From CBDFGQ01 sp965247295 (GTDB lineage Bacteria; Chloroflexota; Dehalococcoidia; Lucifugimonadales; JAGWBF01): 64,000 bases of DNA. Below are positions 25,976 to 35,802 of this stretch, piece after piece; the stretch's first letter is position 1; each line of letters starts with the position of its first letter. Both the position numbers and the translations under genes were made by a program. Under the pieces are notes generated by a model. The model did not search any database and was not told the DNA's origin. It was given only the letters and a program-made list of their open reading frames with translations. The stretch lies in NCBI GenBank assembly GCA_965247295.1, contig CBDFGQ010000003.1, forward strand, positions 186,001 to 250,000, in the 5' to 3' direction.

Positions 25976-26345
25976 AGGGTTCAATCAGACTCACTCAGGT
26001 CTGAGCTCCGCACCACTGATCGTGTTCACCGTTTGACAGCTCCGGGATTAACTGGAGAGCCTTCCCACAGGCGAAGGAATTCCAAAGCTCTCTCAGACGT
26101 ATGCAAATAAGCGAACCGGGCCACCTGGCGCCCTACATCCATCAGTCTGTATCTCTGTTCAGGGTTCAATCAGACTCACTCAGGTCTGAGCTCCGCACCA
26201 CTGATCGTGTTCACCGTTTGACAGCTCCGGGATTAACTGGAGAGCCTTCCCACAGGCGAAGGAATTCCAAAGCTCTCTCAGACGTATGCAAATAAGCGAA
26301 CCGGGCCACCTGGCGCCCTACATCCATCAGTCTGTATCTCTGTTC
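25976..26345. repeat. Perfect 185-bp tandem direct duplication
   Basis: Bases 25976-26160 and 26161-26345 appear identical base for base, starting AGGGTTCAATCAGACTCACT and ending GTCTGTATCTCTGTTC. Copy 2 contains the true 3' end of the FMN reductase gene (stop at 26211). Copy 1 repeats about the last 45 codons without a gene start, ahead of trxB. It is not a CRISPR or IS. It may be a recent duplication or an assembly artefact. Confidence 0.9.
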
Positions 26346-26845
26346 ACTATCTTTGGCGTTCCCCTCCTGGTCAAACAGATTCCAAGCTTCCGGAATGGAC
26401 ACCTGGGGATGACCCAAGCATGAAGGGCTCGACCGATGGTTCGCAAACTGTTCAAGGCGTTGAGAGCCCCCATCCTCCCTCCGGAAACCCCAATTAGTCC
26501 GATCATCTTGCCCTCGAACTCGTCAAACCCCATGAGGTCCAGGGCGTTCTTTAGAACGCCGCTGACGCCTCCATGATACTCTGGCGTTGCCAAAATAATC
26601 CCCTGTGCCTGCCTTACCGTCCGTCTCAGGCCAAAGACGTCCTCTGGGTAGGCACTTTCATCCTGCTTTCCATCACAAAAAATGAGCCGATAATCTCTCA
26701 GGTCGATCAGCTCGGTCTGGGCACCTACCTCCTGAGCGCCACTCAACCCAAGATCGAGAGCCATGCGCATATGGCTTCCAGCTCTCAGGCTACCACAGAT
26801 TCCAACAACGCGAACATTCCCGTCAATGCGATCGCTTTGATTCAT
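26211..26845 (-). pseudogene. NADPH-dependent FMN reductase (flavodoxin-like), frameshifted
   Basis: ATG 26845 has GGAGAG upstream. The product begins VRVVGICGSLRAGSHMRMAL (FMN phosphate loop) and continues with ILATPEYHGGVSGVLKNALD and GGRMGALNALNSLRTI, which are NADPH_FMN_red/SsuE/azoreductase features. After LHAWVIP the frame shifts at the run of four C (26405-26408 on the plus strand, GGGG). With one more C the protein reads on as QVSIPEAWNLFDQEG to a stop at 26211, giving about 211 residues. The 3' end lies inside the duplicated 185 bp. It would supply reduced FMN or reduce quinones. It lies 48 bases after zwf. Confidence 0.85.
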
Positions 26846-26893
26846 GGGGGCACTCTCCTATTTATTTTGCCCCAGGCCCATCAACCAGCCGCC

Positions 26894-28513
26894 TCAGTCC
26901 CTCACGGCTGGAAGAGCGCTTTGCCCATCTCTGCCTTTGGCGACGCGACTGCGGCAGCTGCCGAGGATGGCATATTCGCTGATGGACTTGTAAGACCCCT
27001 CAGTCCCGACGACATTCATGTAGATACCCTTTCGGCAGGTGTCAGCATGATGCCCGCCGCACGCCTGTACCCATGACCGGCCGTCCTGCGCCAGCAGCTC
27101 GTCGGCGGCGGATGGACCCCAGGAGCCGGGCTCGTAGATGTGGAGAGGAGATTGCTCCCCCACTTCCCAAGCCTCAAGCAGCGGGTCTACGATGCGCCAG
27201 GCCTCCTCGATGTGGTCGCTCCTGATGAACAGTCTGGCGTCGCCCTCCAGCGCATCCTGAAGCAGCCGCTCGTAGGCCTCGGGAATGGGCTGGCCCTTGA
27301 AGGCCGAGTCGTAGTGGAACTCCATGTTCACCGACTGCATGCACATGCCCTGGTCAGGCACTTTGGCGTCTAGCACGAGGTGGGCCCCCTCATCGGGCTG
27401 CAGGCACAGGGCCAGGAGGTTGGACGTGATGTCCTCGCATGGGCCCAGCGAGGACATCACGTCGGGAGGGTACTTGAACTGAATGACGATTTCAGAGACC
27501 TTTCCGGCCATGCTCTTTCCGGTACGCAGGTAGAATGGCACCCCGTTCCACCGCAAGTTGTCCACATAAATGCGCAGCGCCGCATACGTGGCGGTCATGG
27601 AGCCAGGCGTGACACCCGGTTCCCCAAGGTAACCTCGGTATTGTCCCCTGACGACTTGCCTCGGCACGTCGTCGGGAGTCCACCGTCGAATGGCCCTCAG
27701 CACCTCCACCTTCTTGTCCCTCAGGGACTCGGAGTCCATGGCGCTTGGCGGCTCCATGGCCACCATGGTCAGCAGCTGCATCAGGTGGTTCTGGACCATG
27801 TCCCGGACCACTCCGGAACGATCGTGGTAGCCTGCCCGATCGCCCACCCCTATTTCCTCGGCCACGGTGATCTGGACGTTGTCCACATAGTTGCGATTCC
27901 ATAGCGGCTCGAAAATGGCATTGGCGAAGCGCATCACCAGTATGTTCTGCACCGTTTCCTTGCCCAGGTAGTGATCGATACGGAATACCTGGCCCTCGTC
28001 AAACTCCGCCGTCACCACCCGATTCAGCTCCTGCGCCGAGCCCAGGTCTCTACCGAACGGCTTCTCGATCACCACCCTTCTCCATCCCGTGTCCTGTTGG
28101 GCTAGCCCCGAGGCGCCCATGCCCTCCACGGCCCCACGGTACAGCTGGGGAGCCAGGGACAGGAAAAACAGCCGGTTGGAGGGCCGGCGCCCCCCCTCAA
28201 GCTCCTCCAACCGCCGGTCCAGCAGGGCCAGATTCTCTTGGGAGCCCACGTCGCCACAGACGAAATACAGGCTACGGGCGAAGGTCTCCCATTCATCCCT
28301 TCTAAGGGCCAGGTCACCCAGCTCCCGTGTCCCCTCCCACATGAATTCTCTAAAGGCGTCATCCGAGTAGGGCGAGCGGGCGAATCCCACGACGTTAAGT
28401 CCTTTGGGGAGCCGTCCCTTGCAGCTCAAATTGAAAAGGGCGGGCAGCAGTTTTCGGCGCGCCAGGTCCCCGGTGGCCCCCATGATCACAACGGAGGTGG
28501 TCTCATCCGCCAT
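26894..28513 (-). CDS. zwf: Glucose-6-phosphate 1-dehydrogenase
   Basis: A 539-residue protein. MGATGDLARRKLLPALF (11-27) is the NADP-binding motif, VVIEKPFGRDLGSA (147-160) and RIDHYLGKE (178-186, catalytic His) are G6PD signatures, and KVPDQGMCMQSVNMEF lies near the C-terminus. It oxidises glucose 6-phosphate to 6-phosphogluconolactone, making NADPH. The family normally ends just after the ADELL-DGRxW segment. Here about 48 further residues follow, rich in Ser and Arg and without family similarity, so the original stop may have been lost. The start lies three bases after the gnd stop. No pgl (lactonase) gene is present nearby. Confidence 0.95.
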   Translation of the reverse strand: MADETTSVVIMGATGDLARRKLLPALFNLSCKGRLPKGLNVVGFARSPYSDDAFREFMWEGTRELGDLALRRDEWETFARSLYFVCGDVGSQENLALLDRRLEELEGGRRPSNRLFFLSLAPQLYRGAVEGMGASGLAQQDTGWRRVVIEKPFGRDLGSAQELNRVVTAEFDEGQVFRIDHYLGKETVQNILVMRFANAIFEPLWNRNYVDNVQITVAEEIGVGDRAGYHDRSGVVRDMVQNHLMQLLTMVAMEPPSAMDSESLRDKKVEVLRAIRRWTPDDVPRQVVRGQYRGYLGEPGVTPGSMTATYAALRIYVDNLRWNGVPFYLRTGKSMAGKVSEIVIQFKYPPDVMSSLGPCEDITSNLLALCLQPDEGAHLVLDAKVPDQGMCMQSVNMEFHYDSAFKGQPIPEAYERLLQDALEGDARLFIRSDHIEEAWRIVDPLLEAWEVGEQSPLHIYEPGSWGPSAADELLAQDGRSWVQACGGHHADTCRKGIYMNVVGTEGSYKSISEYAILGSCRSRVAKGRDGQSALPAVRD

Positions 28514-28516
28514 GAC

Positions 28517-29440
28517 TCAACCCCCTCCGGACTGGGAGGGCTTTACAGCATGGCCGCCGAACTGGTTGCGCAGGGCAGCCAGGAGCCTTGGCCCAAAGGG
28601 CCGGTCCTGGCGGGAGCGGAAGCGTGCCTGGAGGGACAGGGCAATGACCGGAGCGGGCACGGCCAGCTCCACCGACTCCTGTACCGTCCAGCGGCCCTCT
28701 CCCGAGTCGTCCACGTACGCCTCCAGGCCCTCCAGTGTGGCGTCCTCCTCCAGGGCCGCCGCCGCCAGGTCCAGCAGCCAGGAGCGTACCACGCTCCCCT
28801 GACGCCAGATGCGGGCAATATGTGCCAGGTCCAGCTGAAACTCCCGCTTGGCCGCCAGCAGCTCGAACCCCTCCGAATAGGCCTCCATCAGCCCGTACTC
28901 GATGCCGTTGTGGACCATCTTGACGAAATGGCCGGAACCGCTGGGGCCCACGTGTCCATACCCCGCGTCCGGGGCGGGGGCCAGGGTCTGAAATACGGGC
29001 TCCAGACGCTGGAACACCTCCATATCACCGCCCACCATCAGGCTATACCCCTCTTTGAGCCCCCAGATGCCACCGCTGGTGCCCACGTCCATGAAGTGAA
29101 GCCGGTGCTGACTAAGCGTCTCCGCCCGCCGCTGGGTATCCTTGTAGTAGGAGTTGCCGCCATCTAGGATCACGTCCCCGGGCGACAGGAGAGGGACAAG
29201 GGTGTCTATGGTGGCCTGGGTGGGGTCGCCGGCGGGCACCATTAGCCACACCGCCCGCGGCGGAGCGAGCTCGCCCACCAGGGCGCTTACGGACTCGACT
29301 CCCACCGCCCCCATATTCCGGCTTGCCTGGACGGCATCCTGGCTACGGTCGTAGACAACTACACGGTGGGCGCCCTGTGATATGAGCCGCTGTACCATAT
29401 TTCCGCCCATGCGTCCCAGGCCGATCATTCCAAGCTCCAT
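28517..29440 (-). CDS. gnd: 6-phosphogluconate dehydrogenase (decarboxylating), short GndA/YqeC type
   Basis: ATG 29440 is chosen with GGGGTGG upstream. The frame continues to 29455. The product has 307 residues, the short bacterial form of about 300 that is often NAD-preferring. MELGMIGLGRMGGNMVQRL is the Rossmann start, DGGNSYYKDTQRRAE and MDVGTSGGIWGL are 6PGDH substrate motifs (the family reads VGTSGG), and GHFVKMVHNGIEYG holds the catalytic Lys and the His-Asn-Gly. It converts 6-phosphogluconate to ribulose 5-phosphate and CO2. It lies between the disulfide reductase and zwf in one transcript. Confidence 0.95.
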   Translation of the reverse strand: MELGMIGLGRMGGNMVQRLISQGAHRVVVYDRSQDAVQASRNMGAVGVESVSALVGELAPPRAVWLMVPAGDPTQATIDTLVPLLSPGDVILDGGNSYYKDTQRRAETLSQHRLHFMDVGTSGGIWGLKEGYSLMVGGDMEVFQRLEPVFQTLAPAPDAGYGHVGPSGSGHFVKMVHNGIEYGLMEAYSEGFELLAAKREFQLDLAHIARIWRQGSVVRSWLLDLAAAALEEDATLEGLEAYVDDSGEGRWTVQESVELAVPAPVIALSLQARFRSRQDRPFGPRLLAALRNQFGGHAVKPSQSGGG

Positions 29441-29554
29441 AGCCACCCCCTGCACGCGTACGTTCTTACGTCAACAAATCCGCCATAAGTTCCGATGTGC
29501 CGGGACCACGCCCGTACAACTGTGTTGGCGGGGTTCAACCCAGGCCAGCGGCAC

Positions 29555-30925
29555 TCAAACGTGAAGCTGAAGGGCACCGAAGGCCCGCTGGACCACCTCC
29601 GGCAGGGCCGGATGCACATAGATTGATTGAGTGATGGCGTCGACGCCCATGCGGTAGCGCATAGCGTTGCACACCTCCTGAATGAGTATGGACGCCTCAC
29701 TTCCGATGATGTGACAACCCAGCACCTCTCCGGTCTCCCGGTGAGCGAGGACCTTGACGAAGCCGTCCCTGTCTTCGATGGAGGCGCCATATGCCGTGTG
29801 CTGATAATCGTATGAGGCCGCCGCGTAGGCTATTCCCCCGCTACGTGCCTCCTGCTCGGTCAGGCCTACGCCGGCCACCTGGGGTGAGGCGAAGATGGCG
29901 TGAGGCATGGCGTGGTAGTCCACCGCCACCTTCCCGCCGGGGTTGAATACGTTGTTGGCCACGTGGGCCGCTTCCAGGTTGGCGCTGTGCTTCAACAGGT
30001 ACTTACCGACTATGTCCCCCAGGGCCCAGATGCCCGGCACGCCGGTCTCCAGGTACTCGTCGGTCACGATGAACCCCCGGCCGTCCACCTCCACGCCAGT
30101 ATTGGCCACCTCCAGCAGGTCCGTGTTGGGGACGCGCCCGGTGGCCATCAGCAGGGCGTCGGCGATCACGGTCTGGGTTTGGCCGTCCACAGACACCTCC
30201 AGCGCCACCTGGCTGCCCTCGCGATGGGCCCGGCAGACCCGGGCGCTCAGGAACAGGTCGAATTTTCGCTGGTACACCTCCGTGAACCTCCGGGCCACAT
30301 CTTCATCCTCGGCCCTCAGCAGGGAGGGGCCCCGGTGAATAATGGTGACCTCGGTGCCCAGGGCACCGAAGAAATGGGCCAGCTCCGCGGCGATATATCC
30401 ACCGCCCACAATGGCGAGCCTGCGGGGCTGCTCGGGCAATCGCAGGGCCTCGTCGGATGTCAGGTAGGGCACCTCATTCAATCCGGGAATCTCCGGCACC
30501 GTGGGACGGGTACCCGCCGAGATGACAACCGTCTCGGCACCGATGCGCTCTCCATCCACCTCCATGATCTTCTCGCCTACGAACCGGCCCACGCCCTTGT
30601 ACACGGAGATGTTGGGGGCCTGTCGGTTCCCCTCCTCCACCCCCAGGGCCTCGCCATCTATCTCGTCGTAGACCCGTCCCATTATGAACTTCCAGTCCAG
30701 CCCCTCTACACGGGCCTCGATGCCGAACCTGTGGGCTCCCCGTATCGTCTCCATCACGTCGGCGCAGTGGATCAGCATCTTGGAGGGGATGCAGCCACGG
30801 TTCAGGCAGGTCCCGCCGAAGGGGCCCGACTCGACCACGGCCACCGAGAGACCCCGATCCGCCGCCTCGGAAGAGACCTCCAGCCCGGAGCCCGAGCCTA
30901 TAACGATAATGTCAAAATTCCTCAT
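29555..30925 (-). CDS. Pyridine nucleotide-disulfide oxidoreductase (mycothione reductase/dihydrolipoamide dehydrogenase-like)
   Basis: A 456-residue flavoprotein with AGGAAGGG upstream. FDIIVIGSGSG is the FAD motif, GGTCLNRGCIPSK carries the redox pair Cys40/Cys45, LAIVGGGYIAAELAHFF binds NAD(P), GIWALGDIVG is the second FAD motif, and HPALPE near residue 442 gives the His-Glu pair of the partner active site. The GSGSG start and the overall pattern resemble mycothione reductase more than lipoamide dehydrogenase, and no 2-oxoacid dehydrogenase genes are nearby. Setting among tal-pgi, gnd and zwf suggests use of NADPH to reduce a low-molecular-weight disulfide. The substrate is unproven. Confidence 0.85.
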   Translation of the reverse strand: MRNFDIIVIGSGSGLEVSSEAADRGLSVAVVESGPFGGTCLNRGCIPSKMLIHCADVMETIRGAHRFGIEARVEGLDWKFIMGRVYDEIDGEALGVEEGNRQAPNISVYKGVGRFVGEKIMEVDGERIGAETVVISAGTRPTVPEIPGLNEVPYLTSDEALRLPEQPRRLAIVGGGYIAAELAHFFGALGTEVTIIHRGPSLLRAEDEDVARRFTEVYQRKFDLFLSARVCRAHREGSQVALEVSVDGQTQTVIADALLMATGRVPNTDLLEVANTGVEVDGRGFIVTDEYLETGVPGIWALGDIVGKYLLKHSANLEAAHVANNVFNPGGKVAVDYHAMPHAIFASPQVAGVGLTEQEARSGGIAYAAASYDYQHTAYGASIEDRDGFVKVLAHRETGEVLGCHIIGSEASILIQEVCNAMRYRMGVDAITQSIYVHPALPEVVQRAFGALQLHV

Positions 30926-30965
30926 CTAAACCCTTCCTGAGGAGCGCCTGGCAAGTATGTTCCTC

Positions 30966-33728
30966 CTACTTCGCCAGTTCCCTGGACAGCTGGCTGATGC
31001 CCTCCTGGACGTTGGATCCCAGGTGTACCCGCGCCACTCGCCGGCCCGAGGAACGCAACGCCCGCAAATCTCCCAGGGCCTGGGCGTCGGCAAGCACGCC
31101 GAAGCCGTGGGACTCGCCGGGTATCGGGAGGTCTATTCCATGGTCCGAGGTGAGGACGAGGTACAGCCCCGTGGGGGGCCCACCCTTGTGGAGCTGTCCC
31201 GTGGAGTGGAGGTACCTGGGACCGTAGCCGAGGGTTGTGGCGACGCGGTAACGCTCCATGACCACTCGACGTAGCTCTCCCAGCGCCTCGTCCACCACCG
31301 GCGTCTGGAGGACGTAGGCCACGACGGCCAGATAGTCGCCCGGCGCGGCACGAGACAACTTTGCCTTCAGGGATCCCGCGGGCTCCAGGGCCGTCCCTGG
31401 CTGCGCCTGAGGGAGCCGGTCCGTGGCCTGGTGTTCCTGCAAGACACGCCCGGTCATGTCCTTGGCCCCCTGGACGTCGGGCTGATCGAAGGGATGAATT
31501 CCCAGTATAGACCCGGCCACCGCCGTGGCGTACTCCCAGCGAAAGAACTCCCCACCCAGGTCGTACTTATCGCGGAGGTCCAGCCTCACGACGGGATGTC
31601 CCGAAGAACGGATGGCACCCATCCAGGGGTCGGTGTGGGAGTTGTCGTCGCCCTCCAGCCGAAGGTACACGAACAGCCTATCGTCGCCGTACGCCGCTGC
31701 CGGCAGCAGAGGCTCACCAGCGATGGGGACGATCCCCCTGCCCTCCTTGCCGGTGCTTTCCGCCAGGAGCTGCTCTGCCCAAAGCCCGAAGCTGCTGACG
31801 GAGGGGGAAGTGACAAGGGTGAGCTTGTCCCGGCCATTCAGGGCGTTGGCGCCCATGACAGAGCCCAGCCAGGCCCCGTGGTTGTCGCGGACGGGCACAC
31901 AGGAAGCGCACCCCTCTCGCATACGGTCCGCCCGGTCCAGCAGGCTCGTGAGGTCAAGGCCCATCAATGCAGCCGGCACCAATCCGAAGTAGGAGAGGAC
32001 GGAGTAGCGACCGCCAATGTCCGATGGGTTCAGGTAGACACGCCGGAACCCCTCCTCGCGGGCCAGCCCCTCCAGGGAGGTCCCAGCATCGGTGATGGCA
32101 ACGAAGTTGTGCCCAGGCTCTCCCTTCATGAGCGCCCCCTCCACCAGGCGCCTGAAGTGCCTGTAGAAGGAAATGGTCTCCGCGGTACCCCCCGACTTGG
32201 AGGACACCAGGAACAGCGCCCGTGCGGGGTCAATGGCCTGGGACACCGAGCCGACCCAATCCGGAAGGGTAGAATCCAGGACGATTAGCTCGGGATAACC
32301 GGGGGAACTTCCGAGGGTCTGGCGGAGCACTTCGGGGCCCAGGCTGCTCCCACCCATACCGAGCAGCACCACGTGGCGGTACCCAGCTTCCATCACCTCC
32401 CTGGCGAAAGACTCCAGGTCCGGAAGACGATCGCCCAGGGGCTCCGTGACGTCAAGCCAGCCAAGGCGGTCGGCAATCTCGGTGGGGTCGGGCTTCCACA
32501 CGGTGTAGTCCCTTCTCCAGATACGAGCTACGATGTCCTTCTCCGCCAGTTCCGCCACCGCCGTCTCCACATCGGGGGACAAGGACCCCAGGGTAGCACC
32601 AGGGTGGACCGGTCCGCCGGTTGTTAGGCGCTTTGCCTTCTCCCGGATGTTGGCCAGCAGCCTGTGGTAGGAGTCGACGAAGGCCTTTATCCCCTCTTCC
32701 AGGAGCTTATGGTTGACCAGCTCCATGTCCACGCCCGCGTTGGCCAGGGCCGACCGGGTCTCCTCCGCCTCGATCACCGCCCGCTGAAGGGTCTGCTCCA
32801 CGCGGCCGTGGTCCAGGAAGGCCGTAAGTGTAGCCGGGGACAGGTTGCTGACCGTTTCCTCTCCAACAACGGACTCCACGTACATCAGGTCGCTATATGC
32901 CGGATTCCTGGTGCCGGTCCTGGCCCAGAGGGGACGCTGGACCCGAGCCCCCTTGGCCCGCAGGGGGGCAAAACGCTCGCCGCCGAAGCCGTCCCTGAAA
33001 TCGCGATAGGCCAGCCGGGCCCAGGAGATGGCTGCCTTGCCCAAGAGTCGGTGGGCCGTCTCATCGCCCTGCCGAATCCGTGCTTCCAGCAGGGCGTCCA
33101 CCGCAGTGTCAACTCGGGTCAGGAAGAAAGACGCCACGGAGGCCACGGCCCCTACGTCTCCACCTTCCCGGTCCAGGACCTCCAGGCCACCCATATAGGC
33201 ATCCCTAACCTGACGGTAAACCTCCGGCGAAAAGACGAGGGTAACGTTGACGTTGATTCCCTCGGAGATAAGGCGGCGGACGGCTAGGATGCCCTCGGGC
33301 GTGGCGGGCAGCTTGATCATGACGTTCGGGCGGTCCACGGCGGCGAACAGGCGCCTGGCCTCTTGCACGGCAGCTTCCGTATCGTGGGCCAGGGTCGGAC
33401 GCACCTCCAGGCTGGCGTAGCCGTCGGCTCCGGCGGTGCCATCGTAGACGGGGCGCATCAAGTCGGCGGCGTCGCGTATGTCTCCGACGGCCAGGGCCTC
33501 AGCGATGTCCTCAACGTCCGTGCCATTCCGTACCAAAGACTCCAGAGCCCCATCGTAGTCGGTGCTTCCGGCGACGGTCTTCTCGAAGATCTTGGGATTG
33601 GAGGTAACACCGCTAACCCCCAGGTCTATCAGGCGCTGAAGCTCACCGGAGCCAATAAGGCCTCGGCGGATGTTGTCGTACCAGATGGACTGGCCCAGGC
33701 GCCGCGCCTCTTGAACAGCATTGGCCAT
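30966..33728 (-). CDS. Bifunctional transaldolase/glucose-6-phosphate isomerase
   Basis: ATG 33728 is preferred (GGGGGTGG upstream). An open frame extends to 33773. The 920-residue protein joins transaldolase (about 1-365: SIWYDNIRRGLI, GVTSNPKIFEKTV, and NVMIKLPATPEG with the Schiff-base Lys) to phosphoglucose isomerase (about 375-920: VVLLGMGGSSLGPEVL, FLVSSKSGGTAETISFYRHF, FVAITDAGTSLE). The fusion is known from several bacteria. It links sedoheptulose/erythrose exchange with fructose 6-phosphate/glucose 6-phosphate interconversion, so carbon leaving the oxidative pentose phosphate path can be recycled to G6P. It is the first gene of the redox operon. Confidence 0.95.
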   Translation of the reverse strand: MANAVQEARRLGQSIWYDNIRRGLIGSGELQRLIDLGVSGVTSNPKIFEKTVAGSTDYDGALESLVRNGTDVEDIAEALAVGDIRDAADLMRPVYDGTAGADGYASLEVRPTLAHDTEAAVQEARRLFAAVDRPNVMIKLPATPEGILAVRRLISEGINVNVTLVFSPEVYRQVRDAYMGGLEVLDREGGDVGAVASVASFFLTRVDTAVDALLEARIRQGDETAHRLLGKAAISWARLAYRDFRDGFGGERFAPLRAKGARVQRPLWARTGTRNPAYSDLMYVESVVGEETVSNLSPATLTAFLDHGRVEQTLQRAVIEAEETRSALANAGVDMELVNHKLLEEGIKAFVDSYHRLLANIREKAKRLTTGGPVHPGATLGSLSPDVETAVAELAEKDIVARIWRRDYTVWKPDPTEIADRLGWLDVTEPLGDRLPDLESFAREVMEAGYRHVVLLGMGGSSLGPEVLRQTLGSSPGYPELIVLDSTLPDWVGSVSQAIDPARALFLVSSKSGGTAETISFYRHFRRLVEGALMKGEPGHNFVAITDAGTSLEGLAREEGFRRVYLNPSDIGGRYSVLSYFGLVPAALMGLDLTSLLDRADRMREGCASCVPVRDNHGAWLGSVMGANALNGRDKLTLVTSPSVSSFGLWAEQLLAESTGKEGRGIVPIAGEPLLPAAAYGDDRLFVYLRLEGDDNSHTDPWMGAIRSSGHPVVRLDLRDKYDLGGEFFRWEYATAVAGSILGIHPFDQPDVQGAKDMTGRVLQEHQATDRLPQAQPGTALEPAGSLKAKLSRAAPGDYLAVVAYVLQTPVVDEALGELRRVVMERYRVATTLGYGPRYLHSTGQLHKGGPPTGLYLVLTSDHGIDLPIPGESHGFGVLADAQALGDLRALRSSGRRVARVHLGSNVQEGISQLSRELAK

Positions 33729-34186
33729 ATCCACCCCCTGTCTCCTCTGGGTCAGGCGCCGACCTTTACCCAAGTCATGTCGGCCGGTTTACCGTACTAT
33801 CAATACGATGCTCAGGGGCCGCGCGGGGATTCGCCAGCAGGTCGGCCTAAGGTCCAATACCGAATCTACTATCGCCGTACGATGCCCGCCCTTCGACGAG
33901 CTCAGGGCGAGCGGCTTTGCACCGCTCGTGGTCAGCCCTTCGGCAGGCTAAGGACAGGCCTGTCGAACCAAATCCGTAGCCCTCTCGTTCCATCTCCTAG
34001 GCCGTCAAGGGCAGCCGTAATCTAGTGTAAGGCACCTCCAGCCACCTGTAAATCTTTCTTCAACAGACCTCATCAAAGTAGTTAGATATGCCACAGGCGA
34101 CCTCAGCGCGAGGGGCCAACGCCGACTAGCCTGACAGGCTGCAGACAAAGTGGTCCATCTACACCATAAAGCGTCGAGGAGATGCG
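33729..34186. other. Divergent intergenic region, 458 bp
   Basis: It separates tal-pgi and the DUF3179 gene. It contains a palindromic repeat element (33888-33968). No coding potential or RNA gene was recognised. A TTGATA on the minus strand near 33800 is a weak -35 candidate for tal-pgi. Confidence 0.4.
33888..33968. repeat. Dispersed palindromic repeat (CCCTTCG...GGGCGAGCGG type)
   Basis: The element reads GCCCTTCGACGAGCTCAGGG, then GAGCGG-loop-CCGCTC, then CCCTTCGGCAGGCTAAGGAC and CCTGTCGAAC. The ends TTCGAC/GTCGAA are inverted. A related half element occurs in opposite orientation at 40924-40950. Such sequences are common as intergenic repeats in environmental bacterial genomes. Confidence 0.65.
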
Positions 34187-35741
34187 ATGTATAAAAAGAG
34201 CAGCCTGACCCTTCCCGTAGTCGTGACAAGTCTGGCTGCCGTTGCCGTCGCCGTAGTGGGTCTCGCCCTGGCGGGAGCGTTTAGCTCCGGCGACACCCCA
34301 CCCGCCAGGGCCCAGGCATCGGATGCCATCACTACCCCTGGACCCGCGGCAGCAGCCGGGCCCGCACCGAGTTCTGAGCAAATTGCCTCAGCGCCAATGA
34401 TGGAGGCAACACGACGTACCGACTCAACCGGGGGACCGGCAACCGACACAGGGACCCCTGAGACCACGCCCGTCCCCACCCCACTGCCAACAACTGAGTC
34501 GGCTCGGCGCTCTGAGCCGGAACCGGCGTCGACCGGCCAGGACGCATCCGAAGATGGTCCGTCCGAGGCAGCCCCATCCATGCAGAATGTACCGAAGACA
34601 GTTACTGAGACCAGACTTGCCGAGCTGCCACAGGCGGCAACTGCCCCCGCGGCCATCGTCCCCGACCCCGACTTCGAGCAGGCGCTCGGGAGCGCGGCAT
34701 TCTCTATAGGCGGCTGGAAGACGGACTTGCAGCCTCCACAGTGTCCCGTACGACGAGATACTCGGAGGCGGCCCTCCACGGGACGGAATTCCACCTATAG
34801 ACAATCCCAAGTTCACGACCCCCGGAGATGCCGATGAGTGGCTTGGCGACATGGAGCCGGTTATCGCCTTCGAGGTCGACGGCGACGCCAGGGCCTATCC
34901 CCTCCAGATCATGACCTGGCACGAGATCGTAAACGACGTGGTCGGCGGTGTCCCGGTGGCAGTGACTTTCTGCCCCCTGTGCAACGCGGCCATAGTCTTC
35001 GACAGTAGGCTCGACGGTGTGGTCTCCGACTTCGGGACCTCGGGCAACCTGCGCAACAGTAACCTGATAATGTGGGACCGCCAGACCGAGTCCTGGTGGC
35101 AGCAGTTCACGGGTGAGGGAATCGTTGGAGAGCTGGCAGGGAAGACGCTCACCATCCTGCGCAGCCAGGTTATCTCCTGGGAAGCCTTCAAGGCCGCCAA
35201 TCCAGAGAGCAAGGTGCTATCGCGGGACACGGGATTCAGTCGCCCATACGGCCAGAACCCCTACGCAGGCTACGACCGGGCCGATAACCCTCCCTTCCTG
35301 TTCGATGGTGATCTGGACGGGCGGCTGCTGCCCAAGGAGCGAGTGACGTTCGTGACCGTTGGAGATGAGGCCGCGGCATTCCCCTTCACCATCCTTGAGC
35401 AGGAGAGGCTGGTCAGCTACCAGGTAAACGGGCAGGAGCTGGTGGTCTTTTTCAAGCCTGGAACGTCGTCGGCGCTGGATCGGAGCTCCATCAAGGGGTC
35501 CAGAGACGTGGGTGCCACCGGAGTGTTCGACACTCATCTGGACGGCCAAAGGCTGACCTTCCACATGAATGGAGAGGACTTCGTGGACAACGAAACGGGA
35601 AGCGTTTGGAATATCCTGGGGGAGGCCGTCCAGGGTCCCCTGGTGGGTAAGTCACTGGCACCGATCGTTCATGCCAACCACTTCTGGTTCTCCTGGGCAG
35701 TCTTCAAGCCGGACACCAAGATCTACAGAGGGGCCGGATAG
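34187..35741 (+). pseudogene. DUF3179 domain-containing membrane-anchored protein, frameshifted
   Basis: ATG 34187 opens a protein with one N-terminal hydrophobic segment (about 8-32), then about 100 residues rich in Pro, Thr, Ser and Ala, then the start of a DUF3179 domain (GGWKTDL). At 34724-34745 the frame shifts. In the next frame the sequence continues as HSVPYDEILGGGPPRDGIPP and then EWLGDMEPVIAFEVDGDARAY, MTWHEIVNDVVGGVPVAVTF and CPLCNAAIVFD to a stop at 35741. The CPLC/WHEI core is diagnostic of DUF3179, an extracytoplasmic domain of unknown function. One extra or two missing bases explain the break. Both halves look conserved, so a recent indel or an assembly error is likely. Confidence 0.8.
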
Positions 35742-35802
35742 GCCTAAGAGCTCTAACAGCAGTTTGGGAGAACTTGGGTTAGGCAGAAGATCCAATGCGG
35801 TC

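Noticed and set aside
25976..26345. Possible CRISPR or insertion sequence at the tandem repeat
   Set aside because: Two directly adjacent 185-bp copies without spacers and without transposase or terminal inverted repeats. It is a duplication.
29555..30925. Dihydrolipoamide dehydrogenase (lpd) assignment
   Set aside because: No 2-oxoacid dehydrogenase genes are nearby and the N-terminal GSGSG pattern resembles mycothione reductases more. I left the symbol blank.
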